A program made the translations under genes and the position numbers. The notes beneath the pieces were generated by a model that was not told where the DNA came from, made no database searches, and was given only the letters and a program-made list of their open reading frames with translations. A DNA stretch of 64,000 bases from Procambarus clarkii (taxonomy: Eukaryota > Arthropoda > Malacostraca > Decapoda > Cambaridae): the NCBI RefSeq assembly GCF_040958095.1, contig NC_091171.1, positions 48,593,862 through 48,657,861 of the forward strand, given 5' to 3'. Shown one piece after another: positions 1 through 10,599 of this stretch. The stretch's first letter is position 1. Every line of letters begins with the position of its first letter.

Positions 1-75
1 GACTTTACGAATTTGCGAGAACGGGTTGCAAAGTGATCACTCCCCGTGTCTGGGACAATGTCATCTACTGTGTAG

Positions 76-339
76 GGACCACCCACAGCTGGACCCCACG
101 GTCAACTGGAAGTGGGGGATAAGGAACAGGATCAAGATGAGACGGATCGCAACCTCAGCTTCCCTATCAACTCGTCCTTGGGTCGCTCCACTGATCAAGC
201 AGCGGCTGCCCTTCGTGAACCGTGGCAGGAATACCAGCAGCAATCACAGCAGGAGACGGAGCGGCTGCAAGACAAGCTCCAACATGAAGAAAAATCCACC
301 AGCAATATTGCAGAGCTGCTCACATGCATGAGGGGATTT
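76..339 (+). other. candidate internal exon encoding a Gln/Glu-rich segment
   Basis: Open reading runs from just after a TAG at 73-75 through 339 with no stop. The left edge reads CTGTGTAG|GG, acceptor-like; the right edge reads GATTT|GTAAGTAGG, a near-consensus donor. The predicted peptide is polar and probably helical: its middle contains REPWQEYQQQSQQETERLQD. I recognise no family. It could be an exon of a plus-strand gene that starts left of the window, or part of a repeat with chance splice sites. The next stretch (440-980) is LINE sequence on the other strand. Confidence 0.25.
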
Positions 340-439
340 GTAAGTAGGGACAAAACTCAACCCCTCCCCCCTTTCCACCCCTGAACCCTCCAAGTAAGTA
401 AGTAATTATCAAAAGAAGGCACCAAGCCGGAAAGGTTAT

Positions 440-980
440 GTAGCACCATCAAATGTGCAGAATATTTATAGGGCCCTAAATATATCACTAAGGATGCCAA
501 TACAAGAGCAAAAGCACATAAGGCGAATGAAATCAAAGGTATTTGATTCGCCAAGAAGTCTATCAAGGGACAAGTGACCGTGAAGGACAGTCGGGAAGCA
601 AGACACACGCTCGTCCTGGAAGTCCGGACATTCAACAAGGATATGCACAACCGTAAGAGGGACAATGAAGTTTGGACAATAAGGAGCAGGGCGGCGCTCC
701 ATTAAGTGACCATGAGTTAAACAGGTATGTCCAATATATGTAACCTCGCCAGAGCCGTTTCCCACCACCGCCAGTTATGGTGGTAGGAGGAAGGCCACGA
801 GTCTGAGAGGTTAAATGAAGGTCATGAAATCGGCATAGAAACGAACATGAATATAAATTTGTCAATGATTAAGCCCTTATACCACCAAGAAACCACAATT
901 AGATAAGACGACAAGACGGGGTGCATTGTGGGTATACACACTACAATCGTCACTTTAAAAATCGTCAGACCGTCGAGAAC
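440..980 (-). mobile_element. LINE relic, 3' end of ORF2 (zinc-knuckle-like region)
   Basis: In the minus-strand frame 768-466 the peptide includes HTCLTHGHLMERRPAP, then C and VPLTVVHILVECPDFQDER. The pattern 'R/TxLTHGH-L, C--C--PLTV-HIL-ECP' is the C-terminal Cys/His region of Jockey/I-type non-LTR retrotransposon ORF2 proteins. Other frames are needed to extend it upstream, so it is frameshifted and dead. Confidence 0.65.
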
Positions 981-1379
981 AGACTCAGCAATGAACGCAA
1001 GGTTTTACAATAAAAACGTCCCCTCGTTCGGCAATAGCAGGCACCACAGTTCTACGGGTGAGAGTGTGTGCCTTCCCAAACACCCGACTCAAAACAGAAG
1101 AAGACATCAGAGAGAATATTCAAGAACGGCAAAAAGTCGGCTGGAATGATCAGAAAGAAGAAGAGGTGAGGAGGAAAAATTCAACATGAGGAAGAGGAAA
1201 AAGCAATTTGCCTAAACATAACAATAGCCTAAATGTATTTCTAGCTTCAAGGCTTAACTGGAAATCTAGCTTGATAGCTTGACTGTATGTCTAGCCAGAC
1301 AGCCTAGCTGTATATCTAGCCTGACATAGGTTATCAAACAAGACAGGGTCTTGTATACAGTTGTCTTTATGTTCAACTC
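981..1379. other. no gene recognised; short degenerate AGC-rich repeats
   Basis: Between 1,220 and 1,330 there are diverged tandem copies of a motif like CTAGCCTGACAGC/TGTATAT. Otherwise AT-rich, with no ORF or element I can name; part of it may be an upstream extension of the minus-strand LINE next to it. Confidence 0.4.
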
Positions 1380-1545
1380 ACAATCAGGGATCTCAGATTC
1401 GACTCCCAGGCAGAAATGGTTGGACTTTTTTCCTTTCACTTAAAGCTACTGTTCACCTATCAGAAACAGGTACCCCGGAGTTAGGCAACTGCTGAGGGTT
1501 TGCATCCTGAGTAGGTTTGCAGTACAGTAGTTCGACCTAGGAGGG
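1380..1545 (+). mobile_element. decayed SINE (same family as 2,573-2,790)
   Basis: Contains a B-box-like GATTCGACTCCC followed by a GGCAGAAA junction, then CTTTCAC and GGTACC-GGAGTTAG-CAACTGCTG. This is the same order of blocks as the better-preserved copies at 2,573 and 50,312. The tRNA-like head is only partly recognisable. Confidence 0.5.
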
Positions 1546-1809
1546 ACCATCACCAAGCTCAAGAATATGGGTAATTATAAGCCTCTCAAGTTCTTCAATC
1601 AAACAGGTTTATTTTCATTGCCTGACTCCACTACTATACATTTTGAACCATCGTATTGCAGACATTATAAAGGAAATTAACTCAAAGAATGATGACCTAA
1701 CAGTCATCCATGTCAACATAATCACCAAAGTATAATGACCACAGTCATTCATGCCTACATGATCAACAAAGTATAATGAACACACAATTATTCCAATGAA
1801 ATCTTGATT

Positions 1810-2385
1810 CCAAGGAAAAGAAGGTAGTTATTCAACTATATTATATAAATTACATAAATCCCTGGTGCACCCCCACTTGGATTATTGAATCCAAACATGG
1901 AGATCTCATCTTCAGAAAGACACATCTGCTTTGGAGAAAATTCAATGTGGGCAACTAAAATCATTCAAGAACAAGGTCGACTCTCATACCACGAACAGTT
2001 GAGGGCCACACAGCTTACACTGCAATCCAGACATTACAGGGCTGATCTCTTTGAAACTTTTAAAATACTGAATAATTTGGAGGATCTTGATCCAGACCAT
2101 TCTTCAAAAGGTCAGATTGAACATGATCAAGAAGTAATGGTTTCAAGCTTAACAAGCCACAATGCAAGACAGAAAACAGGAGATGCTCTTTCACCCGTAA
2201 AGTTATAAAATCAGTGGAACCGCTTACCTGTTGCAGCCATAAATGCCAAAACACTGCTGTATTTCAAAATTAAGCTCGACAAAATCCTCAGGGCAAATGT
2301 AGGGGACCTTCGACAAGCAGGCGGCTTCTTATCCTCGTCGAGGCCATTTGGAGAGTGGGCCTTAGACAAATTCAGGTAAATGATC
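1810..2385 (+). mobile_element. LINE relic (CR1/L2-like), C-terminal part
   Basis: Degenerate reading in shifting frames gives strings like the LVHPHLDY-I--WR-HLQK block seen more clearly at 7,075. It is followed by ILNNLEDLDPDHSSKGQIEH and DALSPVKL--QWNRLPV. These match the C-terminal domain after the reverse transcriptase of CR1/L2-type elements. Several stops and frameshifts. Confidence 0.6.
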
Positions 2386-2464
2386 TACAAAGCATTACGA
2401 CCACAATCATCGACTAATACATTATCTACAACACACATTGACCTCACATTAATGCATACATTTT

Positions 2465-2555
2465 TCATTTATTTATTATGGACCCCATACCCATCCCATG
2501 GGTGATGGTGGAAAGGGTTACAGAGGCACATAATGGGTTCAGGAACTAAACCACA
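2465..2555 (-). repeat. dispersed repeat, also at 56,390-56,460
   Basis: On the minus strand it carries TGTAACCCTTTCCACCATC, then CCCATGGGATGGGTATGG and a TAATAAATAAAT tail. The plus-strand segment at 56,390-56,460 has the same order of blocks. Function unknown; probably a SINE or MITE end. Confidence 0.55.
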
Positions 2556-2572
2556 CCTACATGGGGGTGGGG

Positions 2573-2790
2573 GCCTCGTAGCCTGGTGGATAGCGCGCAG
2601 GACTCGTAATTCTGTGGCGCGGGTTCGATTCCCGCACGAGGCAGAAACAAATGGGCAAAGTTTCTTTCACCCTAAGTGCCCCTGTTACCTAGCAGTAAAT
2701 AGGTACCTGGGAGTTAGTCAGCTGTCACGGGCTGCTTCCTGGGGTGTGTGTGTGTGTGTGGTGTAGGAAAAAAAAAAAAAAAAAAAAAAG
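2573..2790 (+). mobile_element. tRNA-Thr(CGT)-headed SINE with poly-A tail
   Basis: The head (2573-2642) folds as a tRNA: acceptor stem GCCTCGT/ACGAGGC, T-arm GCGGG-TTCGATT-CCCGC, anticodon stem CAGGA/TTCTG with a CTCGTAA loop (anticodon CGT). There is no CCA-ready end; a GGCAGAAACAAATGGGCAAA body follows, then the TACCTAGCAGTAAATAGG block, a (TG)n run and about 21 A. Body and tail make it a SINE and not a tRNA gene. A related copy is at 50,312. Confidence 0.85.
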
Positions 2791-2880
2791 TAGTTAGTAA
2801 ACAGTTGATTGACAGTTGAGAGGCGGGCTGAAAGAGCAAAGCTCAACCCCCGCAAAAACACAACTAGTAAACACATGATT
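2791..2880 (-). repeat. dispersed repeat, reverse of the 12,731-12,860 copy
   Basis: The minus strand reads CTAGTTGTGTTTTTGCGGG, then GTTGAGCTTTG, GCCCGCCTCTCAACTGTC and AATCAACTGTTTAC. The plus-strand copy at 12,731 begins ACTCACCTAGTTGTGTTTGC with the same continuation. High copy in decapod sequence as far as I recall; its nature is unknown. Confidence 0.6.
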
Positions 2881-3039
2881 GACCAGTCATTGATGCTTAA
2901 ATGATTGATAAACTATAATAACCACATAATCATTCATAAGTATTATATACCTGTCAATGATTCCGAGGATCAACATCCCAACGGCGTGGTTGACTAAGCC
3001 TCTTGGTTGGTGATCTGATCAACCAGGCCTCGTGGTTGG

Positions 3040-3345
3040 TGGTCTGGTCAACCAGGCTGTTTGATGGAGTTATAGCCTGGTTGATCATGTATCCCTTTGA
3101 AGGTGTTTATCAAGTTTTCTTTTGAACACTGCGGGAAGTCTTCCAGTTATGCTCCGTATGTGTAGAAGGAGTGTTGAAGAAATCTTGGGCCTTTACCTGG
3201 AGCATACCTGGATAGGGTTCTGGGAGTTGTTCTACTCCTTGAACCCATCCTGAGGCCAGGCTCAACTTGTGATAACTTGACCTAATAGGCTATTGCTTGG
3301 AGCAGCCCACAGGCCCACATATCCACTACATTCGGTTGATCCGGT
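3040..3345 (-). mobile_element. LINE 3'-end fragment
   Basis: Plus-strand text has CCTGGAGCATACCTGG, GGTTCTGGGAGTTGTTC, GAGGCCAGGCTC and GCTATTGCTTGGAGCAGCCC. It is the reverse of the element 3' end at 10,600-11,463 and matches the minus copy at 20,050-20,560. It sits left of the inverted repeat centred near 3.7 kb. Confidence 0.6.
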
Positions 3346-3360
3346 GGATAAATCAATGGT

Positions 3361-4080
3361 TTTTAGCAGTAGATCAAGACAGCAAACAATATATGACTAA
3401 AAACAGCACCTTGTTTGACCCCATTTTCTGGGGGAGCTCCTTGTTGCCAAGATTGCTCCCAACTATTAAGTCACATCAGCTGCAGAGTTCTGTTTGGCCT
3501 TCCAGGTACCAGAGCCAGAAACTGGCATCCTCACAGAGGTACAAAGAGCAGGCAACACTCTGCCATCGGAGTGGTGGAGGGTTAACCATTGATTTATCCA
3601 TTACATCTGGTTGATCTGGCACTTCTTGCAGGCACTTATCTAACTGCTTCTTTAAGATCTCCATCTTTGTTCTGGCAATATTTCTACTGCTTGCTGGGAG
3701 GGTACTGAACAGCCGTGGACGTCTAATATTTAGACATTGCTGATTGTGCCTATGGCACCTCTATTCCTCACTGGTTCTATTATGCATTTCTGTCCATATC
3801 TTTCGCTCTAATACTGTATGTTAATCAAGTGGTCAGTATTGGTTTCCCGACATTCTGGATGCTTTCTTGGTGTGGTTATGGAGCGTTGCCTGCTCTCTGT
3901 ACCTCTGTGAGGAGGCCAGGTTCTGGCTCTGGTACATGGAAGGCCAAACAGAACTCTGCAGCTGACGTGACCTAATAGATGAGAAACATCTTGGCAACAA
4001 GGAGCTCCCCTAGAAAATGGGGTCAAACAAGGTGCTGTTTTTAGTCATATATAGTTTGCTGTCTTGATCCACTGCTGAAA
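3361..4080. repeat. inverted repeat, arms 3361-3556 and 3894-4080
   Basis: The left arm (from TTTTAGCAGTAGATCAAGAC) and the right arm (ending GTCTTGATCCACTGCTGAAA) are reverse complements over about 190 bp with modest divergence, including the CCAGAGCCAGAA and GTTTGGCCTTCCA blocks. The 337-bp spacer holds another LINE 3' fragment in minus orientation (3,588-3,830: TGTTCTGGCAATATTTCT, GATTGTGCCTATGGCACC). The arms contain the CCATTTTCT-GGGAGCTCC and AACCTGG---CTCACAGAGG strings typical of the DIRS-linked module elsewhere in the window. Confidence 0.8.
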
Positions 4081-4119
4081 AATGTTAAGAGCCCTATAGA
4101 GCTATCACTTAGGCAGTAC

Positions 4120-4660
4120 TAAGGTCAATATTTTCTGTTATGCTGATCTAGTTCTACTTGCACTAACTAAAGACTCTATACAAAAAACTTGAAAGAAACA
4201 TGTTAAAGATATAGTGCAGAATACAACCTAACATTCAATCCTGCCAAATGTGTTGTGGTTGCTTGTACCTCACTGGACTCTCTTTATTAATATCCCAAAC
4301 TAAAATTAGTAGGCAGAGAGAGATTCCAGTAAAGTATTCTAAAAAGTGTACGGGGCATATTATACTGTATACTCATAGGGCCCACTTGTCAATTTTTCCG
4401 ATGCTATATTAGAGACCTGGAGGTCAGAGCAAATGTCATCAGTGAATTTGGTCATCTTGATACCTGGTCGAAAGTTAAAGTTATTTAACTGTCAATGTCT
4501 AAGCTTCTATGAATATGAACTATGGGACTTAAGAAATGCTGACCTTGGTAAGTTTAATTGTGAATGGTGGAAATGTTCTAGATATATCTTGGGTGTCCAT
4601 CCCTGCACTCATTGCAATCTCCTACCTAGTGTAATGTCCAAGGCCACACACACTTGAAGA
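4120..4660 (+). mobile_element. reverse-transcriptase relic (LINE)
   Basis: Near 4,135 the frame reads FCYADLVLLALTKDS, a reverse transcriptase box C in which one of the two catalytic Asp codons has been lost (usually YADD). Downstream, 4,433-4,657 reads LKLFNCQCLSFYEYELWDLR and CEWWKCSRYILGVHPCTHC, typical of the region C-terminal to RT in a LINE lineage. Several stops between the two parts. Confidence 0.7.
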
Positions 4661-5124
4661 AATAGTTCACAAATGATATAATTTTGTCTGAAGGGAATCA
4701 CCTATCCAGTAAACTTAATCAACTCATTTTTTTTTGTATCGGGCACTAACTTATCACTGGCCACTCCTACTTTCCAGACATAAACTTGTTAGGAAAATCC
4801 AAATTAAGGATGAATGATGTATGTAAAGATGTAGCAGGTCAACAAGACAGGATAAAATAACTAGCCAGCAGAGAAAGCATGGAGATCCCCAGCAGGATAT
4901 TTGAAATTAGGAAGGAGCTACTGTCACAGAGAGATGGATGACTGACAGGTATATCGTGTCCAATTGAAATCAGATCGATGTTATATCAATCTGACTGTGT
5001 GCTAGTCAGTGAACTATGAGTGACTGTGAGCTGTGTGCTAGGAGTGATTTTGATATGTTGACATAGAATGCCGAGGTTGTGCATCTTTCTAGAACTTCAT
5101 GGCAAGATTAATATATATTATTTC

Positions 5125-5345
5125 AACCCATTCTCCTGTTTAGATAGTACTTTTTGTAACTATGTGCACCATAGTAAAAACATTGATGTCATTGATGTAC
5201 TAAGCAATTAGATAGTAGAACTTTGTACTACAGGTATTCACTTTATAGAGTCCCCAAAAAATTAAACTAAAAAACATACCTGTACTGTACTTAAATATTC
5301 CTAGGCCTAGTATAGCACACATATGTACTACATTAGGCCTCAGAT
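5125..5345. mobile_element. MITE-like repeat, same family as the outer element at 26,876-28,196
   Basis: Begins CCATTCTCCTGTTTAGATAG and includes AAGCAATTAGATAGTAGAA, TATTCCTAGGCCTAGTATAG and TACATTAGGCCTCAGATA. The reverse of the same blocks occurs at 27,960-28,195. Coding potential none. Confidence 0.55.
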
Positions 5346-5640
5346 AGCATGTACTGTATTAGCCCTAGGAAGGTTAGGTATGTTTGTCTTTGCAGCATAA
5401 GTAGGGAATCCTTTTCTGGTTTGTTCAAATTCAATGCGGTATTACCAATTTCTAATTGCAGTATCCGTCATTATATGTACTATTGTCCTCATCCTTCCTA
5501 TAAGTACTGTTTTTACTCCTATTCTGTAAAACTCCTGTTGTACTCATATCCTGTAAAACTCCTGTTTTACTCCTATCCTGCCACCAAAGAAGTGTGTTGC
5601 CTCCAAGGAACTGCAGCCACTGGGCAGACTTAATGACCAG
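5346..5640 (+). repeat. short imperfect tandem repeat in noncoding DNA
   Basis: Between about 5,510 and 5,580 a unit like ACTCCTATCCTGTAAAACTC (about 22-25 bp) is repeated three times with substitutions. The open frames here are Tyr/Ser-rich and not protein-like. Confidence 0.45.
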
Positions 5641-6889
5641 ATGAAGGGAACTGGAGCATATATGGGTGTCCATGAATATAAAACACATGGGCAGCTAAGC
5701 CACAGGATGTATTTCACTTGTGCACAGCTATAGCAGGCAGATGGGAGCAGAAGCTACCCACACCAATTTAATGGTGATGGTGCACGAGAGTGCTCTCATT
5801 ATGTCAAGGCAGCACCTTAGAGGAAGTTGAGCATGAGAGATAACATTTGAACCTATCAACTGAAGGTGATAATTCAGATGAAAATCATCAAGGATAGTGA
5901 GATCATCAGAACACAAGATCAAAATATTTGTCCTAAGTAAGCAAACCGAATAAACCACCGACTGTAAAAGTGTAAAAGGAAGCTTGACAACACCAAGTGT
6001 AATTATGAAGTCACACCTTTCCAGTAGAGGATGGGGTCTTCGTAAGGCAGCATTATAAAAAGCAGGTAAGGGTCACACAGGGTGATGAAGCAGTCACCAC
6101 AAGTGACAAGGGAAGACATCCCTGCCATGGAAGCAGTAGGTGAAGGGAGAGGATTGGGTAATGCCAGGTCATGGTCCAATACAGGAAGGAGATCCCTTTA
6201 CAACACACAAGAGGGAGAAACCATTCTTCCAGAATGGCCAGTCTGGATACATGCCACAATGATTCTTTCTTATGCTCCTTTGCCAGGCCAATGCAGTGCC
6301 TGGGAATGGGTAGTATGGGGTAAAACTTTCTTTAATCAAAGCCAAACAGTCTTCTCTCACAGTTTACTAAATGAAATTTAACACTATATTTAAACAAGAT
6401 AACATTTACTTATTGCTACATTAAATTAAGGGAAAATTGATCAGTAGTATTAGACACTTTACATGACGGCCATAAAGATACTGTTCTTCATTTTAATAAC
6501 CTAGAAGCATCTAGCTCTGTCACCAACAGTGAAAATGTTCTTTCAAGCAAGAAACTGTACCTCATTTTATTATTGAAAATATACAGTCTTTGACTTCTTT
6601 GCACAAAATTGAAAGTACTGACTATAATCTAAAAATATAAAACATTATCCCTTCCACTGCAGTATTTTATTGGAAACTTCCACAAGGAGTTTTCTGGGAG
6701 GGCTTCTTTGCAGGTTCCCTGGTGCTAGTAAACCTAGATAACTGCATCACATGAAATCACACCAGGCCCTTGTGAGTTATTGTAAGCCTACGAGATATCT
6801 GAGACCAAAACCTGGCCAACTCTAAAAAGATTCACGGAGAACGGGGATACTAGATACAAGATGCATGTAGGGCATAACAACCCACACCA
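5641..6889. other. no gene or element recognised
   Basis: AT-rich DNA with scattered 60-100 codon open frames on both strands at 6,050-6,380. None has a recognisable domain, and opposing frames overlap, so I regard them as chance. Confidence 0.5.
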
Positions 6890-7640
6890 TGATTACCAAA
6901 TTATTTGCATTACATTACAGCAGATTGATGAAGAAAAGGACCTTGAAGTCAAAATCCACCACTCATTAAAAGTTTTAAAAGTTACACAACAGGTGAGTGC
7001 AGCAGTCAGAAAACTAACAAAGCTCTTTGGATAATCAAACATATTTTTAACTACTGTATAAGGAAAAGAAGATAATGGTTCAACTATATAAATCTCTGGT
7101 GCACCCCCATTTAGATTACTGCATCGAAGCATGGAGACTTCATCTTCAGAAGAATATAGCTGCTCAGGAGAAGGTGCAACACCAGGCAACTAAAGTCATT
7201 CCAGAGCAGTCATCTCTCGTATCAGGAACGCTTGAAGGCCACAGGGCTAACAACACTGTAAACCATGCATGACAGGGCAGATCTCACTGAAACTTAAAAT
7301 ACTGAACAAATTAGAGGATGTTGATCGGATATTTTCCTCAGAAGGTCAGATGTAACACAAACAAGGAGTAATAGTTTCAAGTTTTTGTTTGCTCAAGTTT
7401 GCTCAAAAGTTTTTGAGCATTGTGTCAACAAGCCACAATGTAGGACTGAGAATAGATGCTTTTTCACCCACAGGGTTATTAACCCATGGAACCTCCTACC
7501 TGCTGAAGCTGTAACTGCCAAAACTGTGTTGAGTTTTAAAATATATATGGAAAAGACCAAGACGAATGGGGGGACCTTCAACAAGCCAGCTTCCTGTCCC
7601 CGTCAAGGCCACTAGGGTTAGTGGCCCTGAGGTAAATCAC
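6890..7640 (+). mobile_element. LINE relic (CR1/L2-like), RT C-terminal region
   Basis: Readable strings are EEKDLEVKIHHSLKV, QVSAAVRKLTKLFG, MVQLYKSLVHPHLDYCIEAW, then DAFSPT--T-GTSYL and a final KATRVSGPEV. These follow the order of the post-RT domain of CR1/L2 elements ('-DLGV-I---L', 'LY-SLVRPHLDY---W', 'FF--RVI--WN-LP'). Frameshifts at several points. It resembles 1,810-2,385. Confidence 0.7.
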
Positions 7641-7779
7641 TCAGACTAAGAGAAGGTGCCTTACCTGCTGGTAGCAGCTGTGCACAGCCAGGTGATTATG
7701 TGCTAAGCTACTGGATCTGACCCCTTGAATCACCAGTCATTAAGCCTGGGGAAATGCTTCTTACACTCCACTTTCATGC

Positions 7780-10560
7780 CAAGTGTTCTTCGAGTTCCAG
7801 TTTATCACGCAAGTGCTGGCTATCCTTTGGATTATGTCCTGCAAGGGCCCATTTGCTTCACATGCATGTGTTTTCATGCCTCACTTATATGACTCTGATT
7901 AACTGTTCACCTCAAGCTGCATGCATCAAGAATTGACTTCTCTAGGTGTGTGTTGGTGGTTGCCTCAGTCTAGCCTATATTATTGTGTGGCTGTCCCAGA
8001 GAAGCTTATTGGTTGATGGCAAGGTGCTTGCAAGCTTGTTTTATGACCTACCCAGCCACCTATGCCCATAGGCTGGATTTGGCATTCGTTATATTCGTGG
8101 TGAGCGGCTCCTGTGCCCAGTACTTCCTGCTTGGTCAATCCTTCGAGACCCAGCAAGCCACTGGTAGCTTTCGGTAGGGTTCTACACTCACTTTGTGAGC
8201 ATTTGAAGAATGCCCCTCGAATTTGTTATATTAAATATAACCTCTTATCCTCCCTAATATCCTCTGTGGCTATTCTTACTGGCTCCACCATGCTGCTGCC
8301 TATTAGGCAGCTGCTGTTTTGCAGGAGAGGTTTTTCCATGTGCATTGTTTACAGCTTTTTGTAGAAGTGGGTGGTCTGGAGTTGGCCTCTGTCTTATTAT
8401 GACCCAATTTTGAAACAGTTTGAGATATCCACCTACTCTAAGTTCCCCCATTCCACTTTCTCCATCCCTGGGGCCCATCTGGTGTTGAGTACTAGGCTTT
8501 GAAGTCTCCCACTTTGCTCTGGGTTCCAGAGCGGCTGAGGATTTCGGAGTCCAGGGATGCCGTTTCTTTGGGCGAGGAGGGGCCTTCTCTAGGGACCACC
8601 CCTTCCACTTTGAGAGCATAGGTAGTTGGACCACGCTTCTTGCCGAAGATTCGCACCCTTCTGTTTTTTTAGGAGAATTGTGGCCATGGCTCCTTGCTTA
8701 TGAGGAGACACTTTTCTGTTCCAAGTGTCTGGTGTGAGACACAACACTACCACAGAGCCTTCATTTCCATGGGTTGTCAGGGCTGTGAGGGAAATCAAAA
8801 AGGATCTTTGAGAGCCCTTCAACCCCAATTGGTTTTTGGTTTCCTCTGTGGAGGAATATTATCTCAAGGCTGAGGGTTTATTATATCCAACAATTATGTT
8901 CAAGACAGACTCTTCAGTGGCTCCTCCCTGTGTTTGTCTCTAGGACCGTTTAGAATACTACAGGCAAATGCAGAATTATTTTGGTTCCTCCTTAACCCTT
9001 GCACTGCACCAGCCAACATATTAAGGGGTGTAGTGCACCAGCCAACATGTGATTATGTTAGTTAATATACATTTAACACACAAGATATATACATTTGCTT
9101 CCTCCGGCCTGCAGTAACCATCCCCCCTTCTTGAAAAAACATCCTGAGTCTGTCACTTTCCTTTTATGGGCTTAGTATGTTGCCAAGGTTACTATCGCCT
9201 ACAAAATGTTCCTTAGGCCATGGCTTTAGGAACGTGTAGGGCAGCCATACTATGAGCCACTGAAATTTTAACAACAGCAAGTGAGTGATTATCATTATAT
9301 ATTTCAGGCAAAATGTGTGATATGTCCAATTATAAGATTTAGGCTTATATATAGGTTTATATATATATTAGTAAGAATAAATACATGGTGCTCATATATT
9401 AATACACATATATCTGTATAAATGTATATTTTCATTTATATATAATGAACACCATCTTTGACACAGAGATACATCTTGTTAGAGTGAAAAACTAAATAAA
9501 TAAAGTGAGAAACATTGAAAATAAATCAACAAAGTTATTCCCGTGGCAACTCTCCTCATTTTTTACTAAAAAAAAATGCAACTTCTTTAGGCCACTACAG
9601 CTAAACTATAAGAGGTAGAGACTGTTTACATGGATTTTTGTGCTTCCTGGGTGCTAATTGACAATACCAAAAGAAACAATACTGTTTATGAAACAATTTA
9701 TTTTTGGCACACCACAGGAATGTTATTTTAAAAGTTGCGCAGTGCAGGGGTTAAGTATCGAGACCTTGCAATCTTGATGGAGCTTTCTTCCTCCAAGGTT
9801 GGGTCGATCGCTTCTTTCGGGTTACTGTATGAGGTCCATGATTTGTCTTGTTTGTGGGAAAAAGTATGAGATTGCTTGGTAGTCCCTCTGTCCCTTTGTC
9901 ACTTGTCCTTGGTTTCTGTTCCAATGCTCCTTTAATTTTTGTCACCTTTTTTTTATTGATTTCTCATGCAAAATAGTGTCACCTAGTATTTTTTGGTCTT
10001 AGTAAAGTCACTACCGTTGCCATTCAGTATTGACGTTTCGCCAGCACTGTTTTGCAAGTTGTCTCGGGCATTTGTTCCACCTCCTGCTTGCTCTTGCATT
10101 CTTGATCTTTGGATAAGGTTCTGGCATTCTGTTTTTCTCTGCTTCTTCAGCCTAGGATTACTTTTACAAGACTGTTTTCATTGGTCCTTGCTTCCAGTGG
10201 TATGATGGGGGAGTGTCATGCTCTCTTCCAGGAGTAGGGATTTTGTTCTTTTGGAATGTGTGTTTGTATTCTTCATTTGCAGCCTTCTCCATTTTTGGCT
10301 AGGAATGAGAGGTTTCCTGAGGCATCCTTTAGTAGTTGATGCTTGGTTGCTTTGGCCGGGGGTGCATCATTTATTGTGTCCAGTTGTGGTCATTTGTTGC
10401 ACCACTAGTGTTGCAGAGGGGGATGTTTTGAGGACCTATTGTCCCTTGTATCTTCCTCCAGGGCCCATTTCTTAGGTTGTTCAGTGTCTCCTCAAGTTTA
10501 ATTAGCCTGCCGCTTACCTTCGGGGAAAATAATCCCAAGTTTGCAGCTGTGCATTATTCT
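7780..10560 (+). mobile_element. DIRS-like retrotransposon relic (5' region, gag-like and recombinase pieces)
   Basis: The left part (7,790-8,370) matches the segments at 12,965-13,770 (plus) and 15,840-16,640 and 29,060-30,330 (minus), including AAGTGCTGGC-ATC-TTTGGA and GGGCCCATTTGCTTCA. The 8,400-8,980 stretch is gag-like but decayed. The right part, in shifting frames from 9,760, has residues related to the tyrosine recombinase of better copies: PLVVDAWLLWPGVHHLLCPV at about 10,329-10,388. The reverse transcriptase/RNase H part is missing, and a TTAA-flanked MITE interrupts it at 8,996-9,750. Confidence 0.65.
8996..9750. mobile_element. piggyBac-like MITE with TTAA target duplication
   Basis: 755 bp flanked by TTAA at 8992-8995 and 9751-9754. 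Terminal inverted repeats: CCCTTGCACTGCACC on the left and, reversed, CCCCTGCACTGCGCAA on the right. TTAA plus ends beginning CCC is the piggyBac signature. The interior is AT-rich and noncoding, so it is non-autonomous. An inner partial repeat of GCACCAGCCAACAT lies at 9,008-9,053. It is inserted inside the DIRS relic and is therefore younger than it. Confidence 0.75.
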
Positions 10561-10599
10561 CAAACATGTCCTGGGCTCAAGGATTTAGCAGAAGGCCAA

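Noticed and set aside
2573..2642. Functional tRNA-Thr gene (and at 50,312; tRNA-like at 30,478 and 61,105)
   Set aside because: All have repeat bodies directly attached and sister copies in the window; interpreted as SINE heads.
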